From: Bacteroidales bacterium
Lineage (GTDB): Bacteria; Bacteroidota; Bacteroidia; Bacteroidales; Bacteroidaceae
NCBI GenBank assembly: GCA_015060865.1
Contig: SUXS01000018.1
Location: forward strand, 1-64,000
Reading direction: 5' to 3'
Length of the DNA stretch: 64,000 nucleotides
The position numbers and the translations under genes were made by a program. Below, piece after piece: positions 1-7,082 of the stretch (positions are counted from its first letter, which is position 1; each line of letters begins with the position of its first letter). The notes under the pieces were generated by a model that worked only from the letters and a program-made list of their open reading frames with translations, was not told where the DNA came from and made no database searches.

Positions 1-73
1 AGGACTGTTTCTGCGTATAGCTCGTAAGGCTGGTCCGCAAACTAGTTCACCTCTCTCCTTTGGTTAACTCTTA

Positions 74-81
74 CAAAGGTA
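74..81 (-). promoter_or_regulatory. Possible -7 box reading out of the window
   Basis: On the minus strand these bases read TACCTTTG, matching the Bacteroidetes -7 consensus TAnnTTTG. No TTTG lies 19-21 bp upstream, so only half a promoter is visible. A transcript from here would leave the window at base 1. I see no open frame in 1-118 on either strand. Confidence 0.3.
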
Positions 82-118
82 GGGATTATTTCTCTGCCTT
101 TGTTTTTACTCTGCAAAT

Positions 119-595
119 CTAAAGGAAGTGTAGGAACTCTCGGAAAGATAAACCTGGCATATCGTATCCACGGCATCGGCGCGAGAGATCAGCATCACCA
201 TCAAGGAGCTTTAGCAATGATGAGCCACTGATGAATAACTGCATATCGGGGTATATTTCTGCAATTTCTTTTACCTCTCGACTCCAATTGCTATATTTGT
301 GTGCTTCATCGAAGATTAGCAGTTTGCCACCTTTCTTGTAGAATTTCTCCGCCACCTCCAACATGGAATGCTGACTGAAATAGACCCAGTCCATCGAACA
401 GTACAATACTGCTTCACTTCCCGGCTCATAGTTCAGTTTGACATATTGACGCAGAAGAGTAGATTTACCCACTCCTCGAGGCCCTCTGATACATAACATA
501 GGAGCCCCCCAATTAATGTCAGACATGAAGCTACGCACTATCTCCATACTTGTGGTGCGAAGCATTGCATCTTGCTTTTCAAACAATGTTTCCAT
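119..595 (-). pseudogene. AAA ATPase of the DUF4143-associated type, C-terminally truncated
   Basis: The 158-residue product has Walker A GPRGVGKST (residues 38-46), Walker B LLIFDE (92-97) and the segment ISGSSLLKLL followed by LSRRC, all typical of Bacteroidetes ATPases that carry a C-terminal DUF4143/nuclease-like region. Relatives run to about 380-420 residues, like the intact paralogue at 9112-10371. This one stops just after LSFREFLHFL, so the whole C-terminal half is missing, and 1-118 does not continue it in any frame. I start it at METLFEKQ (595) because the upstream frame runs through a palindrome array and a promoter. The role of the family is poorly known. Truncation makes this copy probably non-functional. 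Confidence 0.7.
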
Positions 596-621
596 ACGCA
601 GTTGTATTTGTCTTTGGTCTA

Positions 622-709
622 TTTGCTTTATGCGAAAAACAAATCCGCATGAATAATGCTTTGTGTAAAAAGCAAAATGTAGGGAAATTTGCTTTATGCG
701 GAAAGCATT
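622..709. repeat. Three 22-bp palindromes at exact 33-bp spacing
   Basis: Copies at 622-643, 655-676 and 688-709 share the core TGCTTT-N6-AAAGCA (copy 1 has AAAACA in the right arm). The cores start at 624, 657 and 690, and the 11-bp spacers are unrelated to each other. The array lies between the predicted transcription start (about 711) and the start codon (595) of the minus-strand ATPase. Phased operator sites or three leader RNA hairpins would both fit. This is not a CRISPR: the units are palindromic and the spacers are too short. Confidence 0.8.
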
Positions 710-717
710 ATTGTTGG

Positions 718-749
718 CAAAAGTAGTATATTTCTTTTGAAAAATCAAT
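718..749 (-). promoter_or_regulatory. Promoter of the truncated AAA ATPase
   Basis: Minus-strand -7 box TACTTTTG (718-725) and -33-like ATTG (746-749) are separated by 20 bp, a good match to the Bacteroidetes primary sigma consensus. The predicted start at about 711 places the three palindromes immediately downstream. Confidence 0.55.
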
Positions 750-805
750 AGTAGCGTGGTTGAAATAACGATTTTTCTCCCTGCGCGTGGCATTTGTCTC
801 TATTA

Positions 806-998
806 AGTGACGTGTAAAAAATAACCTGCATCATTTTTATAGTAACCTCGCTTATGGTTATCATCCATGTCAGTAGTCTTTTTGGCGCTTTTTTCTTTGC
901 TCATCAGTCACATAGCCCGCTATGCTCCTTCTTCGCAAAAAGAAAATCATCCAAAAATACAAACTGAAACTGAAGCAGCTTATTATTTACACGTCACT
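806..998. mobile_element. MITE-like element, 193 bp with 28-bp terminal inverted repeats
   Basis: Bases 806-833 and the reverse complement of 971-998 match at 25 of 28 positions, with a perfect outer 13 bp (AGTGACGTGTAAA). The interior has a nested inverted repeat (TCTTTTTGGCG against CGCAAAAAGA) and a small hairpin CATAG-CCCG-CTATG, so the whole element could fold as a cruciform. It carries no credible gene. No clear target-site duplication is visible. It could also be a REP-like intergenic repeat. Confidence 0.6.
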
Positions 999-1071
999 AA
1001 AAACCATCCCCGAGACATATTGCAGCCTAAAAAGACAAAAAAAGACATCTCCAACCTGTCAACTTGTTTCA

Positions 1072-1079
1072 TACCTTTG
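1072..1079 (+). promoter_or_regulatory. -7 box before the WG-repeat lipoprotein
   Basis: TACCTTTG fits TAnnTTTG and lies 80 bp before the ATG at 1160. No good TTTG is seen at the -33 position. Confidence 0.45.
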
Positions 1080-1159
1080 CATCACAAATACAAACAAAAA
1101 ACAGGGAGAGTGCCGAAAATCCTATAAAGAGTAGGCTTAATATTATATGTAACTGTATT

Positions 1160-2485
1160 ATGAAAAAAGGTATGTTGCTTTTATCCGTGGCATTGGTGAC
1201 ACTGGTTGCAATGGTTTCATGCGGTGGTCCAAAGTCTGGACCCGCAGAGAAAATTCTCAAGAAGGAGGTCTATGCTCAGGTTGTAAACAAGTATGAGTAT
1301 GTAGGAGATTTTGTTGATGGCATTTGTATTGTAAGTACAGGGTGGAGAGAGCGTGGCGCAATCAATACAAAGGGTGAGGAAATCATTCCTACAAATTTGT
1401 ACGATTTGTATGCCGCGACCGAAGGCATGCTCGTCGCCCAAGACAATGAACTCAAGTACGGAGCTTATAATACCAAAGGCGAACTTGTGGTGCCATTCAA
1501 GTATGATGATATGAAAAGCTATAACTCGGGCCTGGCAAGAGTAAAAGTCGGCAACTATAGTGATGCACAATATGGATATATCGACAAGGCTGGAAATGAG
1601 GTCGTCCCTCTAAAGTATGATATCGCAGCAGAATCATTTACTGAGGGCTTGGCCTATGTAGGCATGACAGAGGGATGGAATAGTAAGTATGGATATATCA
1701 ACATCAAAGGCGAAGAGGTCATCCCCCTGATGTATGCTGATGCCAATGAATTCCACGAAGGAATGGCAGCGGTAAAGACCAAGAATGGCTATGGCTATAT
1801 CAATGCCAAGGGCGAACTGCTTACGGCTGCAAAGTATGATGATGCTATGCCATTCAGTGGAGGTCTTGCCCTGGTCATGAAGTCTGATAAGATGATGATC
1901 ATCGACAAGAAGGGCGAAGTGGTGTATTCGTTCGGCCAGAAAATCATACCGGCAGGCATGGCATATCATGATGGTCTCCTTCTCGTGTGTGATACCAAAG
2001 CGCAGAAGTTTGGATACTACAATGAGAAGGGAGAAGTTGCTCTCCCGATTGAATATCCCGCTGCCGACAGTTTTAATGAAGGCAAGGCTCTGACGGTGAG
2101 TGTCGAAGGTGGCGAGTGCGTATTTAATTACATTGACAAAAACGGTAAGGTAATAGACACTATAGATGAGGATACATACGATGAGAAATACGATGAAATA
2201 GAGGAAGCCTTTGAAGTCAGTGTAGAAAGAGTGCTTGAAGAGGCAAAGTTGATGTCATTGATAAATAAGGTGCCTGATGGACTGTCAGAGATATTGCCTG
2301 CATTGAAGCTTGACAAACTGATAAACAACTATATTCAGGCAGCTAAGGCTGATAACTATAATCTAAAAGAAAGACTGGCTGGTCAAATAGGGAACATCGT
2401 TGAGCAGACTGAGTATGTCTATGGCGAAGATGTCATGGAAAGTCTAGAAGATTATATCGGATCCATAATAGATGTAGTCGATTGA
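1160..2485 (+). CDS. WG-repeat lipoprotein
   Basis: The 441-residue protein begins MKKGMLLLSV and has a lipobox ending in Cys21 (AMVSC), so it should be exported and lipidated. Residues about 50-330 contain repeated units of the WG-repeat type, such as YGYINAKGE and YGYIDKAGNEVVPLKYD, recurring every 40-50 residues; these usually form a beta-rich scaffold. The last ~90 residues are acidic and helical without a recognised domain. I chose 1160 over an upstream in-frame ATG at 1064 because the signal peptide starts there and the -7 box at 1072-1079 falls inside the longer version. The gene is followed by a hairpin terminator. Its function is unknown; a second WG protein lies at 7083-8423. Confidence 0.8.
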   Translation: MKKGMLLLSVALVTLVAMVSCGGPKSGPAEKILKKEVYAQVVNKYEYVGDFVDGICIVSTGWRERGAINTKGEEIIPTNLYDLYAATEGMLVAQDNELKYGAYNTKGELVVPFKYDDMKSYNSGLARVKVGNYSDAQYGYIDKAGNEVVPLKYDIAAESFTEGLAYVGMTEGWNSKYGYINIKGEEVIPLMYADANEFHEGMAAVKTKNGYGYINAKGELLTAAKYDDAMPFSGGLALVMKSDKMMIIDKKGEVVYSFGQKIIPAGMAYHDGLLLVCDTKAQKFGYYNEKGEVALPIEYPAADSFNEGKALTVSVEGGECVFNYIDKNGKVIDTIDEDTYDEKYDEIEEAFEVSVERVLEEAKLMSLINKVPDGLSEILPALKLDKLINNYIQAAKADNYNLKERLAGQIGNIVEQTEYVYGEDVMESLEDYIGSIIDVVD

Positions 2486-2496
2486 GGATTATTTGC

Positions 2497-2526
2497 CGAG
2501 GAGGCGATGAGCGTATCGCCTCCTCG
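2497..2526 (+). terminator. Hairpin after the WG lipoprotein
   Basis: A perfect 12-bp stem (CGAGGAGGCGAT with its complement) encloses a 6-nt loop, 12 bp after the stop codon. The T-tract is poor, so efficiency is uncertain. Confidence 0.65.
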
Positions 2527-2634
2527 TTAGCTTTGCTGTTGAATATGGCAGCACTCCGATTACGAGAAACAAATACCCCATGAGCGTTCGTATTGTCCTT
2601 TTGTTGCCTTCGGACAAAAAAGTAACGTAATTCT

Positions 2635-2664
2635 ATTGCGAATGAAATATTATTTCTATCTTTG
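2635..2664 (+). promoter_or_regulatory. Promoter of the 2.76-8.42 kb cluster
   Basis: A -7 box TATCTTTG (2657-2664) and -33-like ATTG (2635-2638) are separated by 18 bp. It is the only good promoter I see between the terminator at 2497-2526 and the gene cluster. The resulting leader of roughly 340 nt before 3013 contains two micro-ORFs. Confidence 0.5.
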
Positions 2665-2760
2665 CAAGACCTGAGGGGAGAAATCCTTGGGTCAAGAATG
2701 CGTTTCTTGCTTTATCCCGATTAACGAAATCGCCAATTTCAAAGCAGAGGGATGAGGACA

Positions 2761-2895
2761 ATGCAACGCTCATTCTGTTTTGTATACACCGTGTGCAGCC
2801 CAGGCTGTACCTCACAAGGTATATACGACAGCGTGGGGTATTTGTTTCTCTGTTCATTTCTACGATGGCGTTTGGCGATGCCAGTAACACAATGA
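2761..2895 (+). CDS. Leader micro-ORF 1 (44 aa, Cys-rich)
   Basis: This short frame starts at an ATG behind a purine-rich GAGGGATGAGGA and ends TGA at 2895. It encodes 44 residues with four Cys and a hydrophobic centre. The stop overlaps the ATG of the next micro-ORF as ATGA. Several other frames are also open here on both strands, so the conserved unit may be DNA or RNA rather than peptide. I do not recognise a function. Confidence 0.35.
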   Translation: MQRSFCFVYTVCSPGCTSQGIYDSVGYLFLCSFLRWRLAMPVTQ

Positions 2896-3008
2896 GCATG
2901 ACAAGTCTCTACGCTTTTCTTGTATACATATGGCAAACACACTTATTGGTTGCTGATTTCGGGAGACTTATAGGCGCATATGAAGGTCTATATTATGATA
3001 CAGAGTAA
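2892..3008 (+). CDS. Leader micro-ORF 2 (38 aa)
   Basis: It begins with the ATG of the ATGA overlap, reads MSMTSLYAFLVYIWQ and ends at 3008, four bases before the preferred ATG of the next gene at 3013. Two end-to-end micro-ORFs in front of a gene suggest translational coupling or an attenuation-like leader. No domain is recognised and no other evidence of expression is available. Confidence 0.3.
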   Translation: MSMTSLYAFLVYIWQTHLLVADFGRLIGAYEGLYYDTE

Positions 3009-3012
3009 CAGA

Positions 3013-3555
3013 ATGTCTGCAAGCAAGCAAACAGAATCACCCAAGCACCCGTTTTCTATCAAGAAAGAAGCACTTTCTTCTCCAAACACTCCTAATGTGG
3101 AAAAAACTGAGGAGGATGATGTGGAGGACCCTCAAGCTATGATACAGAGAATCATAGCCGAAAAACTGATGGAAGAAGAAACAGCAACCGAAAAGAAGAA
3201 ACAGGCTAAGTCTTCTAAAAAATCAACAGAGAAAAAGCCTAAAGACCCTATTGAAGTTCTCAAGGCATCATTATCGAAAAACGGTGCTTATATAGAAAGT
3301 AATATAGACAAAGCCTATAAAGAAGATGACGTGAAGAAAACTTTGTTTACGTTTGAGGCGGACTTGATGTCATTGAAGTCAAAACTACCAGATGACGCAC
3401 TAATTGCTCTTTATGAGACAAAACTGCAGAGATGGAAGGAATACCTAGAGAAAAAGGGGAAAAAGAGTAATCTCATTGGTAAAACATTGATTATAATCAC
3501 TTTGTTGGCATCATTTTTTGTGTGTTACAAGGTTATTGCTTGGATATTCTTCTAA
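3013..3555 (+). CDS. Tail-anchored, highly charged protein of unknown function
   Basis: The 180-residue product has a disordered, Lys/Glu-rich first half (about residues 1-85), a probable helical segment (about 88-150), and a single C-terminal hydrophobic helix starting NLIGKTLIIITLLASFF, ending four residues from the hydrophobic tail. There is no signal peptide, so the topology looks tail-anchored with the bulk in the cytoplasm. I prefer ATG 3013 because micro-ORF 2 ends at 3008; in-frame ATGs at 2980 and 2995 are alternatives. It is the first sizeable gene of the cluster. I recognise no family. Confidence 0.65.
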   Translation: MSASKQTESPKHPFSIKKEALSSPNTPNVEKTEEDDVEDPQAMIQRIIAEKLMEEETATEKKKQAKSSKKSTEKKPKDPIEVLKASLSKNGAYIESNIDKAYKEDDVKKTLFTFEADLMSLKSKLPDDALIALYETKLQRWKEYLEKKGKKSNLIGKTLIIITLLASFFVCYKVIAWIFF

Positions 3556-3634
3556 TAAAGTGGAATGTCTACTAAAGAATTAAAGAATTTTGATATCTAT
3601 ATTTAGAAGAAATTAAGTGATAAAAATAACTGTT

Positions 3635-4216
3635 ATGAGTTTATTAGATGACGAAGAGGTTTTGCTCAATGACAAAACCGTAAAAATTAAAGCCGAAATG
3701 GATAAACTGCTGGCTACATCTATGTTTCGTCGTGGCAGTATCTCAGTTTTTGTTACCGAACTCGATTCCTTAGTTGGTCGTATAGAACAATTTTTAGAGA
3801 AGCCCAAAGAGCCCAAGATGAAAGAGCATAGGTCACGCGAAATCTACTCCATAGACTGCCGCTACTTATGCAAGGGCGATGCTTATGGCTGGATTTCTAA
3901 AGTATCGCAAGCAAGTGAAGATCCCATATTGGTCATTGAGCATGTAACGGAAGTTCCTGATGGTGATCCTGCTATCTATGACGACCCTGTATATGTGACT
4001 AATCTACTGCTTCGCTCATGGAAAAATGAGCAGATTTATGCAGGTGATTTACATATCGACCGAAGTAAATACACAATAATACTAGCATGCTCCCCTAAAG
4101 ACGCACACTTACTGGAAAGAGAATGCGGCTTGTGCTCTTATGCATGGAAAGGTGACTTTGAGACTTTCTTAGAAGAGTGGAAGAATATAGCGACCAAGCA
4201 TGTTACCTCCCCCTAA
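3635..4216 (+). CDS. Cytoplasmic protein of unknown function, possibly a degenerate ATPase-like fold
   Basis: The 193-residue protein has no signal peptide or membrane helix. Residues 1-70 are helical and charged. The C-terminal part contains PILVIEHVTEVPDG, then YDDPVYVTNLLLRSW, then YTIILACSPKD. The spacing of these hydrophobic strands loosely recalls the Walker B and sensor-1 strands of an AAA+ core, but there is no P-loop, so this is only an impression. The start is ATG 3635; a GTG at 3617 is also in frame. It lies 79 bp after the tail-anchored gene and 46 bp before the next. Confidence 0.6.
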   Translation: MSLLDDEEVLLNDKTVKIKAEMDKLLATSMFRRGSISVFVTELDSLVGRIEQFLEKPKEPKMKEHRSREIYSIDCRYLCKGDAYGWISKVSQASEDPILVIEHVTEVPDGDPAIYDDPVYVTNLLLRSWKNEQIYAGDLHIDRSKYTIILACSPKDAHLLERECGLCSYAWKGDFETFLEEWKNIATKHVTSP

Positions 4217-4262
4217 GCCCGATAATAAACACTAATGTACAATGCATTAATTGAGCTGAATT

Positions 4263-4715
4263 ATGAAAACAATAGTTCTTATTTCATGTGTATCAAAAAA
4301 GAAAGAGACAAATGGTGTTCTCATCCCTGCAAAGGATTTATACATTAGTACTTTGTTTAGAAAAGCTTTGGTATATGCTGAGTCTTTGTCTCCTGACTAT
4401 ATTTATATATTGTCTGCGGAACACCATCTGTTACCTTTGGATAAGAAAGTCAAGAAATATGACAAGACCTTAAACAAAATGTCAGTAGAAGAATGCAAGC
4501 AATGGGCACAAAAGGTGTTGACTGAACTTAAAGCCAAAGGACACGATTTGGTGAATGACGAATTTACGCTTCTTGCAGGAGATAAGTATTGCAAATACAT
4601 ACTTGGGGAGAATGGTATAAAAAAAGGACATCAGGTATACAAGGAGAACAACTTGAAAGGGATTGGATATATACTTCGTTTTTTGACACAAACCAATGAT
4701 AATAATTGCATATGA
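4263..4715 (+). CDS. DUF6884/YaaA-like protein
   Basis: The 150-residue protein starts MKTIVLISCVSKKK and continues with PAKDLYISTLFRKA, YIYILSAEHHLLPLD and a YDKTL segment. This order (an SCxxKK-type opening, A-x-DLY-S-LF, then SA-x-HHLL) matches the DUF6884 family, which I regard as related to YaaA. These proteins occur in mobile and phage contexts, and their biochemistry is largely unsettled. The stop overlaps the start of the GIY-YIG-like gene as ATGA (4712-4715), so the two are translationally coupled and probably function together. Family assignment rests on pattern recognition only. Confidence 0.7.
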   Translation: MKTIVLISCVSKKKETNGVLIPAKDLYISTLFRKALVYAESLSPDYIYILSAEHHLLPLDKKVKKYDKTLNKMSVEECKQWAQKVLTELKAKGHDLVNDEFTLLAGDKYCKYILGENGIKKGHQVYKENNLKGIGYILRFLTQTNDNNCI

Positions 4716-5254
4716 TGAATATAGAATCGGTTGCAATATTGCGTCGAATGATAGAGTGTAAGCAGTCACCGTTCGAGAAGCGCGCGGGAGTATATTGTTG
4801 GTGGTTTAAAGAGTCTGCGGCAATGCAATTGTTAAAGCAATTGCCTCCCATAAACACTGCTTGTATAGCGAAACGTTTGATTGATGGCGATTCCTATTGG
4901 GCTTTGTACTTTGGAATCAGCGGAAATATGCAGCAAAGGGCTGCATGGCACATTAATCAAAAGCACACACCATCAGCAGTTAAGAGTGGATATTTATCGA
5001 CTCTTCGCCAGGTCATTAGTGCATTGTTGAATGAGGATATGACGATTAGTCAAAATTCTGTCAATGAACTGATGGATGCGAGCTGTTATCTGGAATGGGA
5101 CTACACAAGCACCAAGGAAGAGGCAGAAAAACTTGAAACAATTGAGCTCTCTCAAAACCAATGTATCTATCCCTTGAATAGAGCCAAGAATAGGACGGTG
5201 TCAAAAGAACATTTAAAGCGCTTGACAGAACTTCGTTCTAAATACAGGAAGTGA
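4712..5254 (+). CDS. GIY-YIG-like nuclease family protein
   Basis: The 180-residue product shows GVY at residues 26-28, YFG at 66-68 within ALYFGISGN, Arg76, and His80 in RAAWH. This mirrors the GIY-YIG fold (GIY, then YIG, then R and H on the following helix). The canonical YIG has become YFG, and the catalytic Glu is not obvious; an Asp/Glu-rich stretch follows at about 113-138. I start at ATG 4712, which overlaps the previous stop; a TTG at 4706 is less likely. It may be a DNA nuclease or a nucleic-acid-binding relative that has lost activity. Confidence 0.65.
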   Translation: MMNIESVAILRRMIECKQSPFEKRAGVYCWWFKESAAMQLLKQLPPINTACIAKRLIDGDSYWALYFGISGNMQQRAAWHINQKHTPSAVKSGYLSTLRQVISALLNEDMTISQNSVNELMDASCYLEWDYTSTKEEAEKLETIELSQNQCIYPLNRAKNRTVSKEHLKRLTELRSKYRK

Positions 5255-5322
5255 ATTATTTAATAAGGAGGAAACCGAAATGCCTTAAAGAGAGTAGGCG
5301 ATTTTTAAAAATATTTATAATT

Positions 5323-5499
5323 ATGGGATTTTTTGGTAGACTTACTGCTCACACAAAGGCGGACTATCGTGTGGAAATTGCGGAAGTAAAATGTAAAATG
5401 ATTGATGCTAAAGCAAAAGGTGATAAAGCTGCTGTAGTTAGGTATCAAAAAGAAATTGAGAAATTAAAAGGGCTTATGGCCAAGGCTCCATCCAAATGA
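5323..5499 (+). CDS. Small basic helical protein (58 aa)
   Basis: From MGFFGRLTAHTK the protein is rich in Lys, Ala and Glu and looks like an amphipathic helical hairpin (roughly residues 12-52). The frame stays open back to 5251, but those residues precede the natural-looking start. It lies 68 bp after the GIY-YIG-like gene and just upstream of a long perfect inverted repeat. No family is recognised. Binding to nucleic acid or a partner protein would be a guess. Confidence 0.5.
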   Translation: MGFFGRLTAHTKADYRVEIAEVKCKMIDAKAKGDKAAVVRYQKEIEKLKGLMAKAPSK

Positions 5500-5519
5500 T
5501 GTTGTTCTTTTCGTTTTCA

Positions 5520-5563
5520 ATAATATTGTATTAGTGATGCATGTATCACTAATACAATATTAT
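5520..5563. repeat. 19-bp perfect inverted repeat between two tiny genes
   Basis: Bases 5520-5538 pair perfectly with 5545-5563 around the 6-nt loop GCATGT; the inner arm reads TATTAGTGAT. The stem is AT-rich and has no T-tract, so it is a weak candidate for intrinsic termination. It could be an operator, an RNA-processing or stability hairpin separating the 58-aa and 53-aa genes, or a remnant of a mobile repeat. Confidence 0.75.
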
Positions 5564-5575
5564 AATACTATTACT

Positions 5576-5737
5576 ATGAAAATTCCAGGACTAAGTTTCT
5601 CGCTCAAACGCGCTGTAGGAGTAACGAAAGTAAAAAGCAAGATTGCTAAAGCTACGGGTATACCTACCACTCGTCAAGGTTTACAACGAAAGATAGGTGG
5701 GGCAGTCTTGAAGTCGACATCAAAAAAGAATCGTTAG
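5576..5737 (+). CDS. Small, very basic protein (53 aa)
   Basis: The peptide begins MKIPGLSFSLKRAVG, continues KSKIAKATGIPTTRQG and ends with a Lys-rich tail. The combination PGLSFS-x-KRA plus TGIPTTR-x-G-x-x-RKIG recalls a recurrent short basic protein of Bacteroidetes whose function is unknown to me. It has a strong positive charge and no Cys or membrane segment. The ATG at 5576 is preferred over upstream codons that fall inside the inverted repeat. It is 25 bp from the next gene. Confidence 0.55.
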   Translation: MKIPGLSFSLKRAVGVTKVKSKIAKATGIPTTRQGLQRKIGGAVLKSTSKKNR

Positions 5738-5762
5738 AGGTGTCTTTCTAAAAAATCATATT

Positions 5763-7052
5763 ATGAGTATAATGCGTAAACAAGCCTTGTTGAGCCTGAT
5801 TATAGTAGTATTTCCTTCTCTATGTGGTTGTGTCAGTGAGACTGCCAAACAAACCATAGAGGATTATAATCGAATGTTAGAGAAGGCAGGCACATTGGAA
5901 CAATTAGTGCAGACTACGGACTTTGCTGTGCTGTCAGGCGAAGAGATTGCTGCCCTTTATAATACTGCAAACGAGTTGTATTATGACTACAATCCCATGG
6001 ACTTGAATGAGGAGCAGAAAACTGCATGTGAAGAACTGAAGCGGCGTGTAGGAATACTGCGAATGGAGATTACCAGTAAGGCGAAAGAGCAAATTCCTAA
6101 CTTCAAAATCACTCCGTGGACAACGGGCGATAAACTCTTTGAGAAAACAGAGGTCTTCCCTGTATATTTGAAGCGAGGAGAGACTCTGCGTTGGACATTC
6201 AGGGCACAAAAGTCAATGAATGTAAAAGTGAGCGATTATAACAGCCGTTCTACGCTTAAAACTTTCGCAGGAAAATCTGTTGTAAAGGACTCGCTTGCCG
6301 TAGAACACGATGCCATCTATCTCATAGAGGTCAATCCCCTTGGCATTCAATATATAGATATGGACATCAACTACAAAATCCATGAAATGAGTAGACTGAC
6401 CTCTGCTACTCCTATTAAAATAGAGCAGGTGGAATGCCGCAAAGGAGATTACGGTGCCGTAGCTGTTGCTGGTGTGTCGATGCGCAAGGCTTTCGAGGAA
6501 CCACGCAAGTTTACATTGCGTGGTCAATTAAAGGCTGCTTTTTCTGGTGCCGCTCAAGCATTGGTGGCAGTGCAAATTCCTGCAGGAGCTACCGATGTCT
6601 TGTACTCAATGCGTATAGATACGAGTGAAAGTGGACGCTCTGAAGATGGAAAGTTCCATGACAACCTTAATACATCCTATAAGAAAGTACGCTTCCTTGG
6701 TATGCCTCTTTATGAGAAGACTTATAGTAGCGGATTGCTCAATACATTGCTCGATGAAAATCGTCCCATACGTAATGAGGATGCTTATTGCAATATGTAT
6801 GTATTCCGCAACCAATCGTTAGCCAAGCAATTTCAGGATGGGACAAAGATGGCTTCGGAACTTAACTACGATGTAGATTACTCTACTTTGGGCACTCAAT
6901 CTTGCAATGGACGCATTCCTGTTAATGGTTCAAAGACCATCTACCTCGGTTTTGAGAACGAGCGTGTGCGTTATGCCAACTACTTGTGGGTAGAGGTTGA
7001 GGTTATAGTGCCCACTACGATGTATTATACTACGAAGTATACGGTGGAGTAA
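5763..7052 (+). CDS. Lipoprotein of unknown function
   Basis: The 429-residue protein carries an N-terminal hydrophobic stretch and a lipobox ending in Cys23 (SLCGC). Residues about 30-110 are predicted helical, and the rest looks beta-rich, including a segment around residues 135-150 (YLKRGETLRWTF) that could be a jelly-roll or galactose-binding-like strand set. I recognise no named domain. An in-frame ATG at 5772 would also give a good signal peptide. As the only exported member between two cytoplasmic genes, it suggests the cluster works partly at the cell envelope. Confidence 0.7.
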   Translation: MSIMRKQALLSLIIVVFPSLCGCVSETAKQTIEDYNRMLEKAGTLEQLVQTTDFAVLSGEEIAALYNTANELYYDYNPMDLNEEQKTACEELKRRVGILRMEITSKAKEQIPNFKITPWTTGDKLFEKTEVFPVYLKRGETLRWTFRAQKSMNVKVSDYNSRSTLKTFAGKSVVKDSLAVEHDAIYLIEVNPLGIQYIDMDINYKIHEMSRLTSATPIKIEQVECRKGDYGAVAVAGVSMRKAFEEPRKFTLRGQLKAAFSGAAQALVAVQIPAGATDVLYSMRIDTSESGRSEDGKFHDNLNTSYKKVRFLGMPLYEKTYSSGLLNTLLDENRPIRNEDAYCNMYVFRNQSLAKQFQDGTKMASELNYDVDYSTLGTQSCNGRIPVNGSKTIYLGFENERVRYANYLWVEVEVIVPTTMYYTTKYTVE

Positions 7053-7082
7053 AATAGTATCAATAATGTAAATTAAAAAGAC

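Noticed and set aside
622-709. CRISPR-like repeat-spacer pattern
   Set aside because: Repeats are palindromic, only three in number, and spacers are 11 bp, far shorter than CRISPR spacers; no cas genes are present.
867-1134. Two overlapping short frames in the 806-1134 region
   Set aside because: They fall largely within the inverted-repeat element, have no coding signature, and overlap a -7 promoter box.
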